Shown here: piece by piece, positions 16,757-25,893 of the stretch
Layout: each line of letters opens with the position of its first letter
Position numbering within the stretch: the stretch's first letter is position 1
Assembly: GCF_000011085.1 (NCBI RefSeq)
Contig: NC_006396.1
Coordinates: 868,001 to 932,000, forward strand
Length of the DNA stretch: 64,000 nucleotides
Direction of reading: 5' to 3'
From: Haloarcula marismortui ATCC 43049
Lineage (GTDB): Archaea; Halobacteriota; Halobacteria; Halobacteriales; Haloarculaceae
Notes under the pieces: generated by a model
What the model was told of the DNA's origin: nothing
The model's database searches: none
The model's input: the letters and a program-made list of their open reading frames with translations, nothing else
Made by a program: the position numbers and the translations under genes

Positions 16757-17450
16757 AGAACGATATTATAGTCGTCACATATTATAGAGTGGGGACTAGT
16801 TATTAGAAATGATATTGAGATGTATAAATAGTACGTGAGACCGTTTTTGTCCTTCTGTTTTAGTCTCTGTAAATATCTTCGGTCAAAACTAGGTCAGTGT
16901 ACTAGATTACATGCAGATCTACTGCCGCTCGATTAGATAATAAAAGTATTATAAACCGGTTGGGTGAGTGAAACAATCGCCGAGATATGTCCAAACACCG
17001 GCAACGCTCCGCGGAGGCCGGTGGCGCCACTGGTGGTAACCCTATGAGGATTTATTCGTATGATCATCTGCGCAGCATGGAACGCTCTTTCAGTTCAGCG
17101 GTCAAGCCTAGCACATCGTTCATTGAGCGACCAGTTCGAACAGTAATTACTAACAAAGGTGATGCCTCTGGCAGTGGCAACGCTGTCGTGTCAGCGGCTT
17201 TCTGCCGCCGGTTCCGACAGCTTCGTTGCATCGCTGGCATGGAGTGAGCATCAACCGCTGGTCCAGCCGCTGTTTCGTAAATGAACTCATACATCGGATA
17301 GGGTTAGACAAAGACACCTTGTGAGGTGCTGAAAATCACTTCCTGGTTCGTACTGAGGGCCTGTGTAACTGAACAAAGTACAAATTAATAACAATTCTAC
17401 CCTGTATCAAAAGAAAAATATCATACGCCAGATAAGCTGCGATCAGCAAA
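16757..17450. other. AT-rich intergenic region
   Basis: No supportable gene. Frames at 16987-17247 (plus) and 17064-17294 (minus) overlap each other and have no acidic bias or motif. The right end, with AT runs near 17413-17420, probably holds the promoter of the sugar-nucleotide genes. Confidence 0.4.
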
Positions 17451-18512
17451 ATGGATTTGAAAGCAGAATTGGATGACCGGCCTGTGTTCGTAACGGGTGC
17501 TGACGGCTTCGTTGGTTCACATCTCGTCGATACACTAGTTGAGTACGGGGCGAACGTGCATACGTTTGTTCGGGCAACCTCCAGCGGAGAATTGAATAAT
17601 ATCCGTCACCAGCGTGAAAATATCACCGTCCATCGTGGCGACCTCCGCGACAAGCACTCGGTTGATGATGCCCTCTCAACATTTCAGCAGTACGATGATA
17701 CGCTCATTTTCCACCTTGGAGCACAGGCCCACGTCGGCGAGTCTTGGGACCGACCCTACGAGACAATAGATACCAACGTCTCCGGGACGCTGAATCTGTT
17801 GCAGTCGGTTGTCGACCTTGATCTCGATATTACGAAATTTGACACCGCAGGTACAAGTGAAGAGTACGGAAACGTCAAAGAGGAGATGGCCGAGAAACAC
17901 GAGTTCGAAGAGGACGGGCGTGTTATGCTTAGCGAGCGGTCGCCGGTCAATCCCACGAGTATCTATGCCACGTCCAAATTGGCGGCCGACTTCCTCACGA
18001 TGAACTATAATGACGCATACGGGCTCCCAACAGTTACGACGCGGATGTTCAATAACTATGGGCCGCGTCAGAATCCACGCTACATTACTGGGACCATCAT
18101 TACGCAAGCGCTCGAACGCGACATCGTCGAACTCGGGAATCTTCAGCCAAAACGGGACATGTGTTACGTCAGTGACGGCGTTCGAGGACATCTCCACGTC
18201 GCGCTCGGTGGCAATCCCGGTGAACAGTACGTCTACGGGTACGGTGAGAACACCTCGATGCGGGAGTGGACCGAGACGATTCTTGAAGTGGGTAGCGAAT
18301 ACGGCTATTGGGATAATCCTGAAATCGTTCAGGACGATGACCGGTACCGACCCGGTGATAGTGATGTTGAAGAGCTCCTCGTCGGGCACGAGAAACTCAC
18401 CGAAAAGACCGGCTGGGAACCTCAGGTCACCTGGCGTCAGGGAATTAGACAGACAATCGACTGGTACGCGAACAACAAACGGTCATGGTACGGACGGGTG
18501 GACTGGCGATGA
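17451..18512 (+). CDS. GDP-mannose 4,6-dehydratase-like SDR
   Basis: An extended short-chain dehydrogenase of 353 residues. The NAD(P) motif TGADGFVGS is at 15-23, the catalytic region TSEEYG at 135-140, and the Tyr172-Lys176 pair lies in [18 protein letters not shown] resembles the LGNLDAKRDWG stretch of Gmd, favouring GDP-mannose 4,6-dehydratase over other sugar dehydratases. It would make the GDP-4-keto-6-deoxymannose used by the next gene, whose ATG overlaps this stop (ATGA at 18509). The pairing supports the call, but other NDP-sugar substrates are possible. Confidence 0.8.
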   Translation: MDLKAELDDRPVFVTGADGFVGSHLVDTLVEYGANVHTFVRATSSGELNNIRHQRENITVHRGDLRDKHSVDDALSTFQQYDDTLIFHLGAQAHVGESWDRPYETIDTNVSGTLNLLQSVVDLDLDITKFDTAGTSEEYGNVKEEMAEKHEFEEDGRVMLSERSPVNPTSIYATSKLAADFLTMNYNDAYGLPTVTTRMFNNYGPRQNPRYITGTIITQALERDIVELGNLQPKRDMCYVSDGVRGHLHVALGGNPGEQYVYGYGENTSMREWTETILEVGSEYGYWDNPEIVQDDDRYRPGDSDVEELLVGHEKLTEKTGWEPQVTWRQGIRQTIDWYANNKRSWYGRVDWR

Positions 18513-19486
18513 GTTCGTACTGGGAGGGCCAGACCGTCATGGTCACCGGCGGCGCTGGTTTCCTTGGCAGTCATCTCGTGGAGGAACTGGAAGCCCGGTC
18601 GGATACTGTCGACGTGTTTGTTCCCAGAAGCAATGAATATGACCTGCGTGAACGGACGGACATCCGTCGAGCCTTTACCCAGTCCGGGGCCGATGTCGTG
18701 GTCCACCTAGCGGCGACGGTCGGTGGTATCGGCGCTAACCGCGAGAACCCCGGTCGGTACTTCTATGACAACGCCATTATGGGCATCGAGTTGCTGGAGA
18801 TGGCCCGTCAGTTCGATGTCGACAAGTTCACGATTCTGGGAACGATCTGCTCGTATCCAAATCACACGGAGGTTCCGTTCAGCGAAGACGACCTCTTCGA
18901 CGGGTATCCCGAGGAAACGAACGCACCCTACGGTATCGCAAAGAAGGCACTGCTCACACAGTCACGGGCCTATCGGAAACAGTATGATTTCAACAGTATC
19001 TATTTGATGCCGGTGAACCTCTATGGCCCGCGCGACGACTTCGATCTCCACTCCGCTCATGTGATCCCAGCTATCATCCGCAAATGCATCGAAGCCCGCG
19101 AGCGCGGAGATGATAGTATCACTGCCTGGGGAACCGGTGAACCGACACGCGAGTTCCTCTACGTGAAAGACGCGGCCCGTGGTATCCTTGATGCGACCGA
19201 ACGCTACGACCGGAGCAACCCCGTCAACCTCGGTAGCGGGGCAGAAATCAGCATCCGAGCACTCATCGAACGGATTGCGGACATGACTGACTTCGAGGGC
19301 GACATCAAATGGGATACCTCCAAACCTGATGGGCAACCACGTCGTCGTCTGGACACCAGTCGAGCCAAGGAGTACTTCGACTGGACCGCGCAGACGGATT
19401 TCGAGGACGGGCTACGGCGGACCATCGACTGGTACGAAGCAGTTCGGACGGACTATCCTGCTGGCGGTCCACGCGCCGATGCGTGA
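18509..19486 (+). CDS. fcl: GDP-L-fucose synthase-like epimerase/reductase
   Basis: A 325-residue SDR starting at ATG 18509, overlapping the previous stop by 4 bases. The nucleotide motif is TGGAGFLGS (13-21). Like GDP-fucose synthase it has Cys115 in LGTICSYP (the family has a catalytic Cys in SSCIYP), Tyr141 and Lys145 in YGIAKK, and a His in SAHVIPAII matching the catalytic His of [23 protein letters not shown] is also typical. It would epimerise and reduce the Gmd product to GDP-L-fucose or a close 6-deoxyhexose. The tail overlaps the start of the broken Nudix gene. Confidence 0.85.
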   Translation: MSSYWEGQTVMVTGGAGFLGSHLVEELEARSDTVDVFVPRSNEYDLRERTDIRRAFTQSGADVVVHLAATVGGIGANRENPGRYFYDNAIMGIELLEMARQFDVDKFTILGTICSYPNHTEVPFSEDDLFDGYPEETNAPYGIAKKALLTQSRAYRKQYDFNSIYLMPVNLYGPRDDFDLHSAHVIPAIIRKCIEARERGDDSITAWGTGEPTREFLYVKDAARGILDATERYDRSNPVNLGSGAEISIRALIERIADMTDFEGDIKWDTSKPDGQPRRRLDTSRAKEYFDWTAQTDFEDGLRRTIDWYEAVRTDYPAGGPRADA

Positions 19487-19910
19487 CGACCCCGACGGGC
19501 TGAGAGGGCCGGGTCATATCTCGGATGACGATTGGGAGACCGTTTGCTCGGTGCCGATTGCGTTGGTCGACCTTGTGGACAAGGCCGGCGAAGGAATCGT
19601 CCCCTCGAAGCGTACGAACGAGCCCGCCAAGGGGGAAGTGGTTCGTTCCTGGAGGGCGTGTCCGGAAGGGACAACGGCTCTGGGAAGCATTCCACCGCGT
19701 TGCTCAGACTGAGCTGGGTGTGGAGATGACTATAGAGCGTTCTCTGGTACCTATGAGCGCTTCTATGGTATGGCTGCGCTCGAAGACGTCGGGGGCAAAC
19801 ACTACGTGCCACAAGGATTCGTGGTCAGTACGGACGCGGAGTCGTTTTCACTGGACGATCAGCACGAGGCCGTCGAAGTGTTTGACGAGAAGCCTACGGA
19901 TTTGCGTTGA
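19479..19910 (+). pseudogene. Broken Nudix gene, GDP-mannose mannosyl hydrolase-like
   Basis: A 143-codon frame from ATG 19479 to TGA 19908, broken by an apparent one-base insertion near 19636 and an apparent one-base deletion near 19746. Stitched, it reads GPGHISDDDWETVCSVPIAL, KRTNEPAKGEWFVPGGRV, AFHRVAQTELGVEMTIERS, GTYERFYG and KHYVPQGFVVSTDAESF. The arrangement matches Gmm/NudD-type GDP-mannose mannosyl hydrolases. As it stands, translation would stop near 19712. It overlaps the end of the fcl-like gene, so it was once the third gene of that operon. Confidence 0.78.
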
Positions 19911-20072
19911 GATGTATCTTTGTGATGCTGGTGTGGGACAAATTTAAATCCTCAATTTAAGACTAAACGATGCTGTCTCACTCGCGTGACTACCGTTGCC
20001 ACTAACAAGCATTCCAGCAGTGGATATATCCTTGACGCACTCGCAGAAATCTGCGCTCGATGACGTTCTGGA

Positions 20073-20222
20073 TTAAAAGATGCCAGCAATCTTGTGAAGT
20101 CAGCAGAACGAACAGCACCCATTTATATGGTTGTAATAGTAGGTGCCGGTATAGGATCGTCCATACCAGAGGGCCCAGATGTCGTGGGCGGCTTGTGTTA
20201 TCCTGCTTAACTTTCGAGCATC
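20073..20222 (-). pseudogene. Broken copy of the small Cys-rich gene
   Basis: Read on the minus strand, the 3' part gives TYYYNHINGCCSFC, a TGA, then LHKIAGIF and TAA, aligning with GCYYDRVESCCTFCYLRKTFDAF-type sequence of the intact gene at 16544-16756. DNA similarity also covers the start region, around GTCGTGGGCG and CTGCTTA. The 5' half is out of frame. It has the same orientation as the intact copy, so the two flank the Gmd/Fcl/Gmm segment as direct repeats. The other bases of 19911-20330 hold nothing supportable. Confidence 0.6.
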
Positions 20223-20330
20223 CTAGTGACGACTCGATTTCAATGTGTATTATAAATAAGTAACTGATTATCAGGTGTAAAATTTATTATTCGTCAGCTA
20301 AATATATACTTATATGTAATTCATGGTTTA

Positions 20331-21740
20331 TTATTGGGTGTGATTTCGTAAATTTTCGGCCATTGATTTAACTTGGCCGCGGGATACGCCATATAATAAA
20401 ACGAAATAACAACTCCCTCCTAAGATAGGTAGTAACATAATATTTAGGAGTGGGTCTTGGGTTTCTATATGTGATATTACAATAAACATTACAACTGAAG
20501 ACAATATTGAATACATGATCATCTTATAATCCAAATCAAGATGGATATATGATAAGACTTTGTATGATAAGAGAAAAAGAATAACAATGTGGGCTGCTGA
20601 GGTGGCCCAAGCAGCCCCAACTAATCCGATTCTCGGGATTAGTATGATATTCAGGCTTACGTTGATTATTGATCCTGTTATTAAATAGATAGCTAATAGT
20701 TGATTTTCCTGCCGTGCATTGAATATGAATTCTAACGGGTCCCGAAGTGCCTTAATGATAAACCCAATAAGAAGAATTGGTACAAGGCTAGCAGACTGTG
20801 TCGCTATCAAACGAGTTGATGTCAGTAAGATTATATCGTCCGCTAATAAAGCTAATCCGACTCCAGCTGGCAGAAGTAAGATTGAAAGAACTTGGAATAT
20901 TTTTGTATAAACCTCAGAAAGAGATTCCTGATCGTTTTGATCCCACAGGTCAACTACTAAGGGATATAGAACCGGTTTCAGTACTGAACTTATATGTTGT
21001 AACATAGCTGAAAGTGTGTAACATACTACATATATCCCAACCGCTTCCTGCGACAGATAATACAGAAGTAGAAATCGATCCGTATTTGCAATTATTTGAG
21101 CTGATGCCTCCCGCGGCACCATGGGAATGCCATATCTCAGGTACCTATCGAAGTTTGAAAATTCAGGCTTAATAATATGAGAGTTGAGATTGTATGTCAA
21201 CATGATTAGTACAAGTGTTCCAGATATTATAAGCGAATAAAAACCATCTTGTATGCCGTTGCCCATTTCGATAGCAGTAATAAATACAACAATATCTAGT
21301 AGAAGTTTCGTGATTTGAACTGATTCATAGTAGACAACCTTGTGTGTAGCACGATAAAATGTTGATTCGATTTTTATAAAAAGTTCTATAAAAACTAGCG
21401 CCAATATTATGATAATGAAATTAACGTCCAGATTAGTGAAATATTTTAATGATGTACTAAGAATGATGAATATGATCACATATATCACAGAGATAATAAA
21501 CATTATATCTGAAAATACTTGATTTCTTTTTCCACTCTTATTAATAAATCGGATCAGTGACCCATTAAGATGTAAGCCGCCAATTGATACAGTAGTAATA
21601 ATTATCGTGAATATCACGCTCCAAAGGCCGTACGCAGATTCAGACAGTTGGGTAGTGATCAGATAAATAAAAATGAAACCTCTCGCAATAGTGAAAGATG
21701 TCCTCGTTATAGAAAATACGACACTCTTCTGAATATTCAT
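20331..21740 (-). CDS. Wzx-type oligosaccharide flippase
   Basis: A 469-residue polytopic protein with about 12-14 hydrophobic segments, fitting the polysaccharide biosynthesis/MATE-like flippase family. Typical stretches are SITRTSFTIARGFIFIYLI at the N-terminus, RYLRYGIPMVPREASAQI in the middle and AAWATSAAHIVILFLL in the later half. It would move lipid-linked glycans across the membrane. Codon use is strikingly AT-rich (many ATA, AAT and TTA codons), unlike most haloarchaeal genes, which suggests import from another lineage. Its start lies 3 bases after the stop of the upstream phosphatase-superfamily gene. Confidence 0.85.
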   Translation of the reverse strand: MNIQKSVVFSITRTSFTIARGFIFIYLITTQLSESAYGLWSVIFTIIITTVSIGGLHLNGSLIRFINKSGKRNQVFSDIMFIISVIYVIIFIILSTSLKYFTNLDVNFIIIILALVFIELFIKIESTFYRATHKVVYYESVQITKLLLDIVVFITAIEMGNGIQDGFYSLIISGTLVLIMLTYNLNSHIIKPEFSNFDRYLRYGIPMVPREASAQIIANTDRFLLLYYLSQEAVGIYVVCYTLSAMLQHISSVLKPVLYPLVVDLWDQNDQESLSEVYTKIFQVLSILLLPAGVGLALLADDIILLTSTRLIATQSASLVPILLIGFIIKALRDPLEFIFNARQENQLLAIYLITGSIINVSLNIILIPRIGLVGAAWATSAAHIVILFLLSYKVLSYIHLDLDYKMIMYSILSSVVMFIVISHIETQDPLLNIMLLPILGGSCYFVLLYGVSRGQVKSMAENLRNHTQ

Positions 21741-21743
21741 GTA

Positions 21744-22631
21744 CTACTTATATCCAAGATACTTCAAGCGCTCCTCAACTAACGCATCATTATTCGCAGG
21801 TCCATCTGTCGCATTTCCACCTATAATCTGCTTCCGAGTGTTTCCTTCCTGATTAATGACTAACCAAGGGACTTCAACAAGACCATCTGAATATACTCCA
21901 GCAGGGTGCCCATAAATTCCCCACTTCCCAAATTCATTTCCATGATCAGATGTAACTACTGTTTTGCCTTTGAGAGAACCGAGGGCTCGATCTACATGAT
22001 TAATAGTTATTGCCAAGTTTTCGTTGTATGCTTCCCGAAATCTACTTTTATCTTGTTCTGATAGCTTCTTGTACTGTCTCCAGAATTCATTCCCGTCTGT
22101 CAAATGCGCGATCTCAGGCGATGACATCAAATCTTGGCCCGTATCACCAATGAATGGATAATGCGGCTGCATATAATGGACTATCATCCTTTTATTTGCG
22201 TACTCTTCTGCATTCTCAATAACCCAATCAGTTACAGATTCTGGGTGTACTACGTTCAACTCATTATTCCATTGATTCTCCCATAGACGAACTCTTTTAA
22301 AAAATTTTGAGTTAAGGTACTTGATATTTGGGTTTGCTGAGATATAGACTATGTCTGGGTATTTTTTTGAAGGAAAGTTCTTTTTTAGGAATTCTTCAGT
22401 CTGTGACCCTCTAGAAATTTCTTTTTGAAGCTGTCCATCGGGATAATCCGACTTAGCAAAAATATCGTACCGACATCCATCTAATATTATAAGATTATCC
22501 CAGTCTCTATCCAGAATTCGAACACCAGTATTCTTCAATATTTTTCGTTGATACAGCTTGTATATCTCCAGAGCTACTCGATGAGGGTTCCTCAGTCCCC
22601 TTTTAACATGTGAAAGATTATACTCAGTCAT
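21744..22631 (-). CDS. Alkaline-phosphatase-superfamily (sulfatase-like) protein
   Basis: A 295-residue protein. An N-terminal metal-site motif DWDNLIILDGCRYDIF, a central MIVHYMQPHYPFIGDTG and a late TVVTSDHGNEFGKWG match the sulfatase/phosphotransferase fold. The classic sulfatase motif CxPxR is absent, so the Cys in LDGCRYD is the candidate nucleophile, or the protein may transfer a phosphoryl-linked group. No membrane segment or signal is seen. It is AT-rich like its neighbours and abuts the flippase gene. A diverged paralog lies at 56389-57372, again beside a flippase-type transporter. The fold call is good; the reaction is unknown. Confidence 0.75.
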   Translation of the reverse strand: MTEYNLSHVKRGLRNPHRVALEIYKLYQRKILKNTGVRILDRDWDNLIILDGCRYDIFAKSDYPDGQLQKEISRGSQTEEFLKKNFPSKKYPDIVYISANPNIKYLNSKFFKRVRLWENQWNNELNVVHPESVTDWVIENAEEYANKRMIVHYMQPHYPFIGDTGQDLMSSPEIAHLTDGNEFWRQYKKLSEQDKSRFREAYNENLAITINHVDRALGSLKGKTVVTSDHGNEFGKWGIYGHPAGVYSDGLVEVPWLVINQEGNTRKQIIGGNATDGPANNDALVEERLKYLGYK

Positions 22632-22685
22632 GCTGACAGCATGGTGCCTGACGACTCCCTAATTAATAACTTGTTCTGTTTCATA

Positions 22686-24263
22686 GTATGTCTTTACCCC
22701 GATGATTCAACTGCCGGCACGGTGTGAGCCCGTGGAATCATCTCGTTATCTCGGGAGACCCGCTTGAGTTCGTCGTAGGGATTGCGTCCCTGCTGGCGCT
22801 ACGTCGCCAGCAGGGACAGCAACGTTTCGTGAACGAACATCCCGCGGTCGTTGCGGAGAGTTCCGATAATTTTCCGGAGAACCACAGGCTCACGGAGGGC
22901 GTTTTCGGCTGCATTGTTCGTTGGAGAGACCGCTGGCTCACCGACGAAGGTGAGCCAGTGGTCGAGGCCACCCTCGATCTTTCCGAGCAGTGTTGCCACT
23001 GGTCCGTCGGGCACTGACCGCTCAATCAGGGATTCAAGCTCCCTCCGTGCTACACGCTGTAGTTCTGCCCGCTCACGTACTGTCAAGTCGCTCTCCAGTC
23101 GGGTCTGGAGAGCGACGTACAACTGCCTGAGAGCGTGGTAAATTGCTTCGCCTTCGGCCTCTTTCTCGGCTGCGTCTTCAGCTTCCCGAAGAATGTGCGC
23201 CCAACATCGTTGTAGCTCGCTACTGAAGGCCGGATACGCTGTCCAGCCATCACAGACGACCGTTCCCGCGAAGTCCTCTCCGAGGACTTCTGCGGGGACA
23301 TCGCTTCCTCGACTCTCTCTGACTGCGTACAGCGTATGCTCCTCGGTAGTGAACGTCCATATCCAAGCCTGTTCACCGTCTCGTTTGATTCCTGTTTCGT
23401 CAATGTGGACAACGTCGGCTTGCTGTATCTGGCGGCGGATCCGTTCGTATTCACAGCGACCGGCGCGCGCAGCGCGCTCGGTTGCGTGCCACGCAGACGC
23501 GCCCGAAAGGTCCAATCCGTGAAGTTGGTTGAAGCGATCAGCTATCTTTCGGTAGGGAAGCCGGTGATCGTACCGGGAGAGAGCCGCCTGCGCGATGACA
23601 TTCACCCCGAACTGCCCCTCATCGGGGCAGTCGGGATGTGATGCCACCGTCTCGGTTCCGCACGAGTTGCACTCGTAGTAATGACGGTTGTACTGGGTAG
23701 CTTCCACAGGCTGCGGATCAGGAATCTCTTCGACGAGTCGCGGGCTGACGCCCTCCGACTCGTCGAACTGCTCACCACAATCAGGGCAACAGTCACACGT
23801 GACTTCGACCTCCTCATCTGGATCGGGTGCAGACCGCCACTCGGGATCATGGCCGGACTTTCGACCCGGTGTCCCGCCGTCAGTGCAAGGTTCCTCGTCG
23901 TCCTCGTCTTCATCCGACGAGGACGACTCCTCAGGGTCAGATTGTTTCTGACTGGAAGGAGTGTGCGGTCCTTCATGCCAGCGAAGTTTGGCTTTGAGCC
24001 GCTTGTTTTCTTGGCGGAGGTCTTGATTCTCCTGTTCAAGCTTCTCAACACGCTTTTTCAGCGCAAGGAGTTCCTCACGCGAAACCTCAACGCTGTCATC
24101 TGAGGAAGTCACGCGACTGCACTCCCTAAACCAGACGACACGGGATGGTCTCCCTCAGAGAGACCATCCCTGGCAATTGTCTTTGTCGCCTGCATTGACC
24201 TGCTGGCAGGTCAAGGGCAATCTACGAGAGAGTACCGAAGTCGTTCTGGGGGTAAACCGATGC
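22686..24263 (-). mobile_element. IS66-family insertion sequence with 8-bp TSD
   Basis: About 1,578 bp. The octamer GTTTCATA flanks it on both sides (22678-22685 and 24264-24271), the 8-bp target duplication expected of IS66. The ends are imperfect inverted repeats sharing a TTTACCCC core (22693-22700 and its complement at 24249-24256). Only the large transposase gene is present; the tnpA and tnpB genes of bacterial IS66 are absent, as is common in haloarchaea. It landed between two glycan genes without breaking either one. Confidence 0.85.
22799..24112 (-). CDS. IS66 transposase, cut short by an amber codon
   Basis: A 437-residue transposase. It has a leucine-zipper-like coiled coil at 10-45, an acidic linker, a zinc-finger region with CPDCGEQF and CNSCGTET at about 106-151, and a catalytic DDE triad: Asp238 (HIDETG), Asp288 (VVCDGW) and Glu403 (NNAAENALR). 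It ends LLSLLAT at a TAG (22799-22801). The same frame continues past the TAG for 35 family-like codons (RQQGRNPYDELKRVSRDNE) to a TAA at 22694-22696 inside the terminal repeat. The TAG is one base change from a Trp codon. Activity is therefore uncertain, although the catalytic core is complete. Confidence 0.85.
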   Translation of the reverse strand: MTSSDDSVEVSREELLALKKRVEKLEQENQDLRQENKRLKAKLRWHEGPHTPSSQKQSDPEESSSSDEDEDDEEPCTDGGTPGRKSGHDPEWRSAPDPDEEVEVTCDCCPDCGEQFDESEGVSPRLVEEIPDPQPVEATQYNRHYYECNSCGTETVASHPDCPDEGQFGVNVIAQAALSRYDHRLPYRKIADRFNQLHGLDLSGASAWHATERAARAGRCEYERIRRQIQQADVVHIDETGIKRDGEQAWIWTFTTEEHTLYAVRESRGSDVPAEVLGEDFAGTVVCDGWTAYPAFSSELQRCWAHILREAEDAAEKEAEGEAIYHALRQLYVALQTRLESDLTVRERAELQRVARRELESLIERSVPDGPVATLLGKIEGGLDHWLTFVGEPAVSPTNNAAENALREPVVLRKIIGTLRNDRGMFVHETLLSLLAT

Positions 24264-24286
24264 GTTTCATATATTGAAGTGTTATA

Positions 24287-25816
24287 TTACTTAAGTATAT
24301 ATCTGTTTCCATTAGAGTAAATTATATCTCGACCGTCCGTACCCATTTGCTTGTTAAATACGTATTCAGGGCTCACAGATAGCTTATCAAGGTTTTCCAT
24401 ATTACCAGCTCCTAAGAAGTTTCGAATGGCTATGTCACCGTGCGAAACTAACCAGGGCTGAACTAGTTGATCGACAGGTTCAGATCCCCTGATGGGAAAT
24501 GTCGGTCCAATAGTGGAATGTGGTAGTTTCATAAAATTAGTCAATAAGACCAGTGCTACAAGAGCAAACATTATTACCATAGCTATCCGATTCAATTTAT
24601 TTGTACTCGCCAGTGATTTCAACCCATATGACATAATGATACCATATGGTATTGCAAAAAATGTGAATATTCTTGAAGGGCTAATTGTACTTCCGAGGAA
24701 TAACGGAATAAACAGTAGCAGCCCAATGGGGATAGTAATAAACACCAATTGGATCCACTTTATTTTCTGTTTACGATGTATTTGTATAAGAAGAGCAAAA
24801 AAAGTAAACATATATATCAATCTTATCAACCATTGTGATACAAATAGTAAGAATCCATAAGTTAGTCCAACCAAACCTTCTGGACTAGCATCAGGAGTCG
24901 TCTGTTCTGTTGTCGTCACAAGCGACGCAATATCATAAATTACGAATCCTATCTGCGATGATACTGTAGAGACAAAAGCACTAAACGTATCAAAAGCGTA
25001 GACCGATACCGCATATAGAATCACAATATACAATACCAAAATAAGCCACAATCCGCCGATTTTGATATCGCGCTCAGCGAAGTGGGTTTTATCAATTACA
25101 TATTCAGAAGAAAACACGGAGAAAATAATAATCAGAGTGAAGACTGATGTCGCAAAGTGAGTGATGATTACTAAAGCTGAGAATAAAATCCCTAAAATGA
25201 TCATCTGCTCTTTATTAAATGATCTGGATCGGGTCAGTAGTATAAGCAGACAAATAGTACCAATAAGTGCTACTGAAAGTGTCCGGTACTCTGTAGCAAA
25301 ACGAAAAATTCCCCAATTCGTTACAAATAATACTGCTGCTACAGCAGAAAACTTTGTTTTCAGTAGATATGAATCTGCAAAGACGATATAGCACAACCCA
25401 AAAATTACTACTGAGAAAAGAGGAACAAGTCTAGCTACTGAGACAATCCCTATATTGAGAATCCTCTGTAGTATCACTGTGAAAATGTAGAGACCAGGGT
25501 ACCCTAGTGAAACATTCCCTGCGGGTACACTGTTGATTGAGGCACCTATACTAGATACCACGTAGGTGTGAAGAAAAACATCTGAAAAACCCCTCAGATT
25601 CCCTGATTGATATGCTAATATACCACCCACAAATATAATAAATGCGATCGATAGTACTACCGATGATAGACTGCTTTGTTGCCTTGTTGCCACTACAAAT
25701 ACCGCTGAATATATAATCAAAAGCGGAATAGTCGAAATACCCAATCTAATAGACATGATGAGCCCAGAAATAGAGAGAAGGCCTATGACGATAATTGACT
25801 TCGATTTTTTATTCAT
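24287..25816 (-). CDS. Polytopic membrane protein, GT-C-like
   Basis: A 509-residue protein with about 12-13 hydrophobic segments and a C-terminal soluble part ending FNKQMGTDGRDIIYSNGNRY. Its layout resembles GT-C glycosyltransferases or O-antigen polymerase-like proteins that use polyprenyl-linked sugars. No catalytic motif is firmly recognised; FSDVFLHTYVVSSIG in the first loop may be part of the active site. It is AT-rich like the flippase and lies in the same run of glycan genes, separated from the phosphatase-like gene by the IS66 element. A role in glycan assembly comes from context. Confidence 0.65.
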   Translation of the reverse strand: MNKKSKSIIVIGLLSISGLIMSIRLGISTIPLLIIYSAVFVVATRQQSSLSSVVLSIAFIIFVGGILAYQSGNLRGFSDVFLHTYVVSSIGASINSVPAGNVSLGYPGLYIFTVILQRILNIGIVSVARLVPLFSVVIFGLCYIVFADSYLLKTKFSAVAAVLFVTNWGIFRFATEYRTLSVALIGTICLLILLTRSRSFNKEQMIILGILFSALVIITHFATSVFTLIIIFSVFSSEYVIDKTHFAERDIKIGGLWLILVLYIVILYAVSVYAFDTFSAFVSTVSSQIGFVIYDIASLVTTTEQTTPDASPEGLVGLTYGFLLFVSQWLIRLIYMFTFFALLIQIHRKQKIKWIQLVFITIPIGLLLFIPLFLGSTISPSRIFTFFAIPYGIIMSYGLKSLASTNKLNRIAMVIMFALVALVLLTNFMKLPHSTIGPTFPIRGSEPVDQLVQPWLVSHGDIAIRNFLGAGNMENLDKLSVSPEYVFNKQMGTDGRDIIYSNGNRYILK

Positions 25817-25893
25817 CTATTTATTGGAATAATACTGTCTCTATTACAATCTCAAACTGTGCCAGCAAGTGTATTCAATGGGATATTCTAATC

